DNA of 64,000 nucleotides from Aedes albopictus (lineage: Eukaryota > Arthropoda > Insecta > Diptera > Culicidae): contig NC_085138.1 of NCBI RefSeq assembly GCF_035046485.1, positions 430,825,265-430,889,264 on the forward strand, given 5' to 3'. Shown here in pieces: positions 57,658-64,000 of this stretch (the first letter of the stretch is position 1; each line of letters starts with the position of its first letter). The translations under genes and the position numbers were made by a program. The notes beneath the pieces were generated by a model, which saw only the letters and a program-made list of their open reading frames with translations, was not told where the DNA came from and did not search any database.

Positions 57658-60600
57658 TTAGGGTTCCACATCACTGCCCGGACGAAGGTCTGCAGCGGAA
57701 AACACCCCTAAGATCTTGCCAGCATCATCGGCGACCTCGTATGAGCTGGTCCCTCGCCTCGCCACGATCACGCATGGGTTATACATCGGCCCATACTTGG
57801 CGTTGTAGCGTTCTGCGGCCGAGGATTGTTTAAAGTTACGCTTGTAGACCTTCTGTCCTACAAGGTAAGTTGGGCAAAATTTTCTATGACGCAGATTATA
57901 CGTTTTCTGACTTTTGTCATGACTCCTTTTTAAGTTATCGGCCACTACCTTGAAGACTTTTTCGTTTAATTTTCGCCGCAGTGCATCTCTTTCTTCCATG
58001 GGGATATCCTTATCGTCCCTTTCCAGTCGATGCTCATTCCCCATGGTGATCTTTTCATGTCCGTATAGGATCCTGTACGGCGACAAACCAGTTGAACTAT
58101 GGATGGTGGTATTTACCATCTCCTCTACCTCAGCTATTCTAGTGTCCCATAAACGCTGATCCTTATCCATGTACGAACGCAAGCAGGCATTTATGGTCCG
58201 ATTGGTTCTTTCCACGGGATTGGCCTGGCTATGATGACGCGAATTAGGCCAATGCTGTATTCCTCGTCTTGTCAACAACGCCTGAAACTCCTTCCCGATG
58301 AACGTGGTCGCATTATCGGAAATAACGACTTCCGGAGTTCCGAACCGCCTGAACCAGCAATCTTCAACTAGGCGACACACCTCTTTACTCTCAATCTTGC
58401 TTATCGGAATGAGAAGAGTCCATTTAGAGAACAAGTCCATCAGGACCAACAAATGGTTCTTCCCATTTCGACTACGAGGAAGATTTTGAATAAAGTCTAG
58501 TGCCAGAATCTGAAACGGTTTGCTGCTCAATCTTTGGTTTCCCATGACAGGCGCTGTTGGCACCGTTGACGGTTTGCATTGCTTGCAAACGTTGCACGAC
58601 CGTATGTGTTTCTTCGCCTGTGAGGCCATTTTTGGCCAATAGTACCGAATTTTCAGTTTTTTAATAAGTTTTTCGAACCCTGGGTGCAGCGACTGGTCGT
58701 GTTCCTGTTTTATTACTTCTACACGCAAATCCTCCGGCAAACACAGCTTCCATTCAAAGCGGTAATCCATTGTGTCCGTGGGCGACGAAACAAACTTGTA
58801 CAGTTTTTCCTGTTCAATTTTAAAATCCGGATAACTACCAGGAGAATCTAACACTTTCTTGTACATCCTGGTGTACCAATCATCCTTGCTCAAATCTATA
58901 GCTTCCACAGCGCGCGAAAGTGCATCCGGAACCACGTTTTCGGATCCTTTCCTATGCTTGACGAGCATGTCATACTGCTGGAGTAACATGCTCCAACGAC
59001 TAAGCTTGGATGATGGTTTCCACTTGGAATTCATTATGAAGGACAGCGCCGACGAATCCGTGATTAACGTAAATCGTGCCCCCTCGACGTATGGCCTGAA
59101 TTTTTCGATTGCCTCCAGTGCAGCTACACCTTCTTTTTCTGCGGCCTTCCAGGATCGCTGTGATGTCGTGAGCTTCCGGGAAAAATACGCAATCACATGT
59201 TCGCTGCCGTCTACATCCTGTGTAAGGACTCCTGCTATAGCTGTATCACTCGCATCTGTCTGAATAGTGAAGGGTCTTCCAAAATCCGGGCAAGCTAAAA
59301 TCGGCGCTGTGATAAGTTTTTCCTTCAGGACGATGAATGCCTTTTCAGCTTCATCGCTCCACTGAACTATTTTCGGCTTTCCTTTGAGCAGATTAGTTAA
59401 AGGAGCTGTTACTTCACTAAACTCGGATATAAAGCGCCGATAATAGTTTATCATCCCTAGGAAGCGCCTCAGAGACCTTATGGATGTGGGTCGGTCGAAA
59501 TTAACAATTGCTTCGATTTTATCTGGATTTGGACGAATTCCGTTTTTCGACAGGACAAATCCCAAGTACGGAAGCTCAGGCACGCAAAACTTTGACTTTT
59601 CAATGTTGATTGAGAGATTTGCAGCCTGGAGACGCCTAGCGACTTCCTCAAGACTCCGGAGATGCTCCTCAAACGTGTTGCTTACAATGACGATATCGTC
59701 AAGGTAAACAAACACGTTTGGCTCCAGTTCGCCATAGCCCAGCACTTGGTCCATTAATCGCGATAAAGTAGCTGGACTGTTCACCAATCCAAACGGCAGT
59801 CTTGTGAACTGGAACAGTCCCCGTCCAAATATTCGGAATGCCGTATACTTGCGGGATTCGGGATCCAGCGGAATTTGCCAAAACGCCTTGGACAAATCAA
59901 TCGTTGACAAATATTTTGAAGCTCCCAATCTCCCCAGTATACGGTCCTGGTGTGGCAGGGGGTATGCATCTCGTCGCGTCCTCTCGTTGAGCTTCCGGGC
60001 ATCTAAACACATCCGTACTTTTATTCGTCCCTCAGCTCCAGACTCACCTTTCTTTGTCACCGGAACTATTAGCAAAGCCCAATCACTGTTGGATCGTTCC
60101 ACCACTCCGGACGCTAACCATTTGTCCAATTCCTCATTCACACTCCTCTGGATTTCCGGAGACCATGGGTATGGGTTTAATCGGATTGGGCCTGCATTTT
60201 TGTACTGATCTTCGAACTCAATTTTGTGGGAGATCAGCGGAGTTATATCCAACTTATCCCCTTCCTCGAAACCCTTGAACTTCTTTTTTACGTCCTCCAA
60301 CTTCTGTTTTTCTTCTTCCGTTAATCCTGAATCCTCTTCCAGTTCAGCTCCAATTTCCTCCACAGCAAATCCGTCCTGATTTATTGTTGGTTCTATTCCA
60401 AAAACATTCCAAAAATTCATCCCTAATATTAGACGGCGCTTCAGAGTCGGTGCCACAACCGTTGTGACCAGTTGCGTTCTACCATTGAAAGTTACCGGTA
60501 GATCAACGTATCCCTTCACCTCCAATCTGGAACCCCCAGCAGTGGTCAGCTTCAAATCTGTAGACTGCAGCTTCAGTTTCAAGTCCCGCAGCAATTTGTC

Positions 60601-60810
60601 GCAGCCAAACCCTAAAACTGTCATCTGTGCTCCGCAATCCAACAAGCCGATTACTGGAATCCCCATAATATCAACTTTAGCAAAGGGACGGTTGTCTCCA
60701 TCTACTCGAACAATCAACTCTCCTATTTCTCGTGAAGAAGCTACAAACTTAGTTAGAGGCTTTTTAGACCTGCATCGACGACCTCTCACATCGACCGCTT
60801 TCCGTTTTTT
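57658..60810 (-). CDS. pol: Ty3/gypsy Pol: protease, reverse transcriptase, RNase H, integrase
   Basis: Translated by -1 frameshift from gag at 60,804-60,810. The open frame reaches 60,927, but its first 40 codons only shadow gag. Residues are counted from that upstream ATG. Protease: LLDCGAQMTVLG with Asp97, where DSG/DTG is usual. RT: DLSKAFWQIPL (344-354), RLPFGLVNSPA, VYLDDIVIVSN (YLDD 408-411). RNase H: TDASDTAIAGVL (Asp558), LITDSSALSF (Asp624). Integrase: zinc region His743, His748, Cys778, Cys781; core LDF (Asp811), ISDNATTF (Asp871), PVERTN (Glu906); late GPMYNPCVIVARRG. All domains are intact and 1089 codons is normal for the family. It makes and integrates cDNA. Confidence 0.95.
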   Translation of the reverse strand, partial: KKRKAVDVRGRRCRSKKPLTKFVASSREIGELIVRVDGDNRPFAKVDIMGIPVIGLLDCGAQMTVLGFGCDKLLRDLKLKLQSTDLKLTTAGGSRLEVKGYVDLPVTFNGRTQLVTTVVAPTLKRRLILGMNFWNVFGIEPTINQDGFAVEEIGAELEEDSGLTEEEKQKLEDVKKKFKGFEEGDKLDITPLISHKIEFEDQYKNAGPIRLNPYPWSPEIQRSVNEELDKWLASGVVERSNSDWALLIVPVTKKGESGAEGRIKVRMCLDARKLNERTRRDAYPLPHQDRILGRLGASKYLSTIDLSKAFWQIPLDPESRKYTAFRIFGRGLFQFTRLPFGLVNSPATLSRLMDQVLGYGELEPNVFVYLDDIVIVSNTFEEHLRSLEEVARRLQAANLSINIEKSKFCVPELPYLGFVLSKNGIRPNPDKIEAIVNFDRPTSIRSLRRFLGMINYYRRFISEFSEVTAPLTNLLKGKPKIVQWSDEAEKAFIVLKEKLITAPILACPDFGRPFTIQTDASDTAIAGVLTQDVDGSEHVIAYFSRKLTTSQRSWKAAEKEGVAALEAIEKFRPYVEGARFTLITDSSALSFIMNSKWKPSSKLSRWSMLLQQYDMLVKHRKGSENVVPDALSRAVEAIDLSKDDWYTRMYKKVLDSPGSYPDFKIEQEKLYKFVSSPTDTMDYRFEWKLCLPEDLRVEVIKQEHDQSLHPGFEKLIKKLKIRYYWPKMASQAKKHIRSCNVCKQCKPSTVPTAPVMGNQRLSSKPFQILALDFIQNLPRSRNGKNHLLVLMDLFSKWTLLIPISKIESKEVCRLVEDCWFRRFGTPEVVISDNATTFIGKEFQALLTRRGIQHWPNSRHHSQANPVERTNRTINACLRSYMDKDQRLWDTRIAEVEEMVNTTIHSSTGLSPYRILYGHEKITMGNEHRLERDDKDIPMEERDALRRKLNEKVFKVVADNLKRSHDKSQKTYNLRHRKFCPTYLVGQKVYKRNFKQSSAAERYNAKYGPMYNPCVIVARRGTSSYEVADDAGKILGVFSAADLRPGSDVEP

Positions 60811-62807
60811 GCACAAAATGGACAATCTGGTTTCGAGAATCCTTGGAAGCCGCAAGTCGTACAGAACACCTCCTTGGCTTTCAAACAGGCGCTTGAGTGA
60901 TGATAATTCCCTCGACAGTTGAAACACACCGTCCTCTCCGGAATCCGATACTCTTCAATCCGCTTTTGTAAATGGTCCTTGCTACTTCCTTCTTTTGGGT
61001 CTTCGTTGGACTGCACTTGCTTCGGTTTCGCCGGTGGCTCTCGCTTGGCTCGTTCTGGTGTAGATCTTCTTGGACCCCGATAGTCGTTTTTGGGACCCTG
61101 ATATCTCGCCGAATTCTGAGTTCTATACGGTTGACTACTTCTAGAACTCGTTTCCTTCCAGTTGTTTCTTGGAGGCCTGTACTCACGTGCGGGACTCGGT
61201 CCGTTGATCTCGTGCACTTGTGCTGACCTCGCTCCATGTTCACTCTCCTGCTTGCGGTACAGAAACCAGTTGGCCGAGTCTAACTTCCGCCCCCACACCT
61301 TCAACATTCTCAACGTTCGGACTCCTTTAACTAACAAGGAGTTTTTATAGTCCGAACGGAGATTACGAAAGATGATCTCAAATTTTCGCTGATCCGTTGG
61401 CGGAGCTGACATCTGCTCAAAAATCTCCTTGATCGCATGATAATAATCCTGGAACTTTTCTCCACGCTTTTGCCTTCTGGATGCTGCCTGCTGCTCGTAG
61501 TGGTAGTCCATATCGGGTGGCTGGTATTCCAACTTCAATTCGACCACCAGCTCATTCCAATTGCGAAACTCCCGGTTCCTTCTCCCTTCTATGTACCACG
61601 CCCTAGCATCTCCAGAAAACAGATGGATCGCTTCATTGAACAAACTACGCTTGCTGATGTTCTCCGCTTCGGCCATGTACTCCACCTCGGAAACGAACTT
61701 GTTCAAACCTCTTCCCTCGTCTTTTCCATCATACTTCAATTTCCAGTCACATACTGGTCTGGGCCTTCGTTTCAACCTTTGTCCGATTCTCTGTTGGTCT
61801 TCGTCCTCCGTCTCGGTCTCTGTTTGCTCGCTATCATGATCAGTTTCCCTCTCACTAGATCTACTAACATCCGATGATTCCGACACTACCCTACTTCGTT
61901 TTTTAATCAACTTCAATTTCTCCGCATCTCTCTGTTCATCCTTCTTTTTCGGGTGCTTGCTATCTTCTACTTTCAAATGCTGCGGCTTTTCAGCCATTTT
62001 GGTCTGCTTACTCGGTACCTTCATCTTTTCTCTGACTTCCCTACGCTGTCTGGTTTTAGCTCCAAGGTCCAAAGTCTTCAACTTGGAAGTGATCACTTTT
62101 TCCACTTGCTGCATGATCCTGTCAAACAGTTCATCAGCGTTGACGACCTTATTATCTTGAACCTTGGGCGTGCTGGACCTCCTACTGTTCAAATTTCTCA
62201 CGGTAAAATCAAGTTCTTCTGAGTTCTCTTCACTACTTTCTTCGTTTTCGCTCTCAGTTCGCGGGTTCGATTCTTCTTCCACTTCCTCCTCACTTTCTTC
62301 GCTCACTTCATTCCCAGGCTGATGGGCATTCAAGTCGCTTGGGCGATCAAGCGACCTTTTAGAGTATTCCCCTACAACTTCTGGGTCCCTGCTATTCCCT
62401 GCGAAATATTCTCTCAACAGACCAAGGGCGATTTGTTCCAACCCAGCAGTATTGAATACTTTCTTCAAACGCAGCAACCGGAAATACAGATGAACTAGAC
62501 GCGTTTCTAGCTGTGGAAGTTCTGTTTTCTTCGTCTTCCTGTTTTCTAACGAATCCCTAATCATCGCTAGTTTCTCACCTACCTGACGCGATTCACCTTC
62601 ACGGGCCTCTTCTACTATTGTCCTCGATACAAAACGGTTCGATTCTCGTTCCTCTTTCATAGCACCACGTAATTTTCTCCGTTTTATATCCCTAGATTCA
62701 CCACTTGTAAACACCACTTTGCGTAGTGCCAGCTCGTATTCTAACTCATCGTCCAGGAGGTGATTCACATTCATCGAACGATAAATGCTAGCCAATTTAG
62801 AATCCAT
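60786..62807 (-). CDS. gag: Ty3/gypsy Gag with zinc-binding C-terminus
   Basis: I start at the ATG encoding MDSKLASIYRS (62,807). The longer in-frame ATG at 62,879 adds 24 residues that look like translated leader. In the 697-residue numbering of the longer form there is an acidic stretch (EESEEEVEEE), Lys/Arg-rich segments, a capsid-like region with ARAWYIEGRR and WNELVVELKLEYQP, then a CX2CX4HX4C knuckle (652-665) and a four-cysteine motif CX2CX9CX2C (673-689). It forms the particle that packages element RNA. It ends AKNGKRSM just after the slippery site. Confidence 0.9.
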   Translation of the reverse strand: MDSKLASIYRSMNVNHLLDDELEYELALRKVVFTSGESRDIKRRKLRGAMKEERESNRFVSRTIVEEAREGESRQVGEKLAMIRDSLENRKTKKTELPQLETRLVHLYFRLLRLKKVFNTAGLEQIALGLLREYFAGNSRDPEVVGEYSKRSLDRPSDLNAHQPGNEVSEESEEEVEEESNPRTESENEESSEENSEELDFTVRNLNSRRSSTPKVQDNKVVNADELFDRIMQQVEKVITSKLKTLDLGAKTRQRREVREKMKVPSKQTKMAEKPQHLKVEDSKHPKKKDEQRDAEKLKLIKKRSRVVSESSDVSRSSERETDHDSEQTETETEDEDQQRIGQRLKRRPRPVCDWKLKYDGKDEGRGLNKFVSEVEYMAEAENISKRSLFNEAIHLFSGDARAWYIEGRRNREFRNWNELVVELKLEYQPPDMDYHYEQQAASRRQKRGEKFQDYYHAIKEIFEQMSAPPTDQRKFEIIFRNLRSDYKNSLLVKGVRTLRMLKVWGRKLDSANWFLYRKQESEHGARSAQVHEINGPSPAREYRPPRNNWKETSSRSSQPYRTQNSARYQGPKNDYRGPRRSTPERAKREPPAKPKQVQSNEDPKEGSSKDHLQKRIEEYRIPERTVCFNCRGNYHHSSACLKAKEVFCTTCGFQGFSKPDCPFCAKNGKRSM
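60804..60810 (-). promoter_or_regulatory. -1 ribosomal frameshift site A AAA AAC
   Basis: In the gag frame the codons read GCA AAA AAC, so A AAA AAC is in the correct X XXY YYZ register. Slipping back one base gives AAA AAA CGG, which continues in the pol frame (KKRKAVDVRG). It lies 18 nt before the gag stop. Pol has no plausible start of its own, so frameshifting is the natural route. A downstream stimulatory RNA structure was not assessed. Confidence 0.85.
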
Positions 62808-63388
62808 TGTAAGAAAATTCAGTAATCTGTGCAGTTCAATAAAATGTAGTTCAATAAAAATCCAATCAAATTCAGCCAATCAATTCAAAATATACAATTT
62901 AAAACTAGATAATCAATGAGAATTCAAAATAAATAAAATATATACAAAAACTTAAGCTAGAAAATTAGGAATAATGTTAAAGAAGAAATTCAAGTTAAAT
63001 GCAATAAACGTGCTATATCTTGTGTTGTTTGTATTGTGTATTTCAGTTCATTCAGGACCTTTTGAGAAAGTGTATTTGTTCTAGTGTATGTCCTTTTTGG
63101 TTAGTCACCAGCACCGATTTCAAATTACGCTTCAGCCTCCGAATTCCATCAACTTTTTACTGCTTTTGTGCTTCCTTCTTCCTTTCTGCACTTCTTACGG
63201 AACCGATTGTAGCCAATGTCTTTACGCTTTACTAAGTCACTCGCGAGCTATGATTAGCGGTTTTCAAGTGTCGAACTGCACAATCAACGAATTGATTGTG
63301 CACTCACCTGTCGCCCAGTTAAAAAAAATCTCTAGATTTTTTTTAAATTCTACTCGTTCCTCCGATTACCGTTCACGACTTTAACGTT
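62808..63388 (-). other. leader of the Ty3 element
   Basis: About 580 bp between primer site and gag, AT-rich near gag. Small frames on the plus strand (63,020-63,384) have no support. Confidence 0.65.
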
Positions 63389-63396
63389 GGTCGCCA
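63389..63396 (-). other. primer binding site, tRNA-Arg type
   Basis: TGGCGACC starts two bases after the 5' LTR end. It is complementary to a tRNA 3' end GGTCGCCA, as in some arginine tRNAs used by mdg1/412-type elements. Only eight bases match that pattern; the next bases (AA) differ from the GT expected. Confidence 0.65.
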
Positions 63397-63398
63397 AT

Positions 63399-64000
63399 TG
63401 AGACTCACTGAGGCTTACCAATTGCTCAATAGGCCCAGTGGCTGAACCAAGACTCCCGGATCAACTAGCTCAGTAGCATGAGACCCCTCGAGCTGGGTCT
63501 CAGGGCCGGCATGCTACTGGGTAATTCGGAGTGGTACGCGGATCAAGGTGTGCGGAAACTATGGTCTTTCTTTGGCTATGGAAGAGTGTATGTGTTTGGG
63601 TAGAAAAAAGGCAAATTTATTAAAAAGCTACTGTGTGGTCTATAATGTTTATTGGGCTATGGCGGTTTGTGGTAGATCAGGATCGTTGGGTACGTACCGG
63701 TGATGTGCTGGCGAGAGCTCGCTGATGGCTGCTAACGGCAATGGCGGCTGGCGGTGTCGGTCCCTTTTGTTACGTGCCGACTGGAATGGCGGGTCTGGCG
63801 GTCGGATTTGCAAGTGGGATGGCGTTCCACTGCTGAAGGGCCACTTTCGTGACCTGGGCTTGGTTACGGCGTCTTCCTTCGTTGGCAAGATCGACGGACC
63901 ACGGACGAGACCGTATTGGCCACGCCGAGAAGGGTCCTCCTTAACGTTTAGGGCTGTAAGCCCGAGGAACTCTCACAAGGCCGGTTGCGGTGACCAGAGA
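63399..64000 (-). repeat. 5' LTR, partial (602 of about 1253 bp)
   Basis: Same sequence as 55,103-55,704 by direct reading, including the embedded 79-codon frame. It is cut by the end of the window; the complete LTR should reach about 64,651. Confidence 0.94.

Larger units (their letters stand above)
55103..64000 (-). mobile_element. Ty3/gypsy LTR retrotransposon, nearly complete (5' LTR cut by window end)
   Basis: Minus-strand order: 5' LTR (63,399 onward, past the window), primer site, leader, gag, pol, 3' noncoding region of about 1.3 kb, purine tract and 3' LTR (55,103-56,355). The visible 602 bp of the 5' LTR appears identical to the matching part of the 3' LTR, so the insertion is recent. 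Gag and pol are uninterrupted. The order PR-RT-RNase H-IN is that of Ty3/gypsy. No env-like ORF was found. If both LTRs are equal in length the element is about 9.55 kb. Confidence 0.95.

Noticed and set aside
62808..62879. Upstream gag start at 62,879
   Set aside because: The extra 24 residues read like translated AT-rich leader; the next ATG gives a more typical N-terminus. Not excluded.

Overview
The window looks like repeat-dense, gene-poor nuclear DNA of a culicine mosquito, most likely an Aedes. The evidence is the mix of elements: two copies of a Feilai-like tRNA-derived SINE, an RNase H-bearing I-group LINE resembling mosquito MosquI elements, a Ty3/gypsy element, a short Helitron with TCT and CTAG ends, TA-flanked MITEs, long foldback elements, and a 24-bp GGATTCCTCCAG-type minisatellite that recurs at five places. 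The species is inferred from element types only, since no species-diagnostic host gene is visible. No rRNA, complete tRNA or CRISPR array was found.

Layout. Positions 1-3.87 kb are a 24-bp minisatellite. Positions 3.87-9.65 kb are a tandem satellite with a 94-bp period, interrupted by a SINE (5991-6168) and a 5'-truncated LINE (about 6664-8098). Positions 9.65-19.4 kb are mostly unassigned sequence with a 72-bp tandem repeat (13.09-13.58 kb), two TIR MITEs and a GC-rich stretch ending in a good splice donor. Positions 19.4-25.2 kb hold two more minisatellite tracts, a Helitron and a second SINE type. Positions 25,596-25,788 (minus) are the only good host coding exon: a signal-anchor-like N-terminus with a strong Kozak start and a GTAAGT donor. 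Positions 26.7-27.5 kb are a decayed R1-type LINE. Positions 28.8-35.0 kb are an apparently full-length I-group LINE on the minus strand with intact ORF1 and ORF2 and a 12-bp target duplication. Positions 35.1-39.4 kb are a broken CR1/L2-like LINE on the plus strand carrying a hAT-type MITE in its 3' end. Positions 39.6-50.9 kb contain five long inverted-repeat (foldback) elements. Positions 51.95-52.3 kb are a MITE with GGCCGAA sub-repeats and a 9-bp duplication. Positions 55.1-64.0 kb are a Ty3/gypsy retrotransposon on the minus strand: complete 3' LTR, pol, gag and the first 602 bp of the 5' LTR.

Functional logic. The two autonomous-looking elements use recognisable expression strategies. 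The I-group LINE joins ORF1 and ORF2 by an 8-nt stop/start overlap. The Ty3 element places pol in the -1 frame of gag with an in-frame A AAA AAC slippery heptamer. Most other features are non-autonomous or decayed.

Most unusual observation. Three very short hairpins of 76-77 bp (45,291; 50,930; 54,655) share ends, core and loop. Each appears to be flanked by a 4-bp direct repeat, and they differ in an arm segment that still pairs within each copy (covariation). One has an apparent empty site in a related repeat at 47.06 kb.
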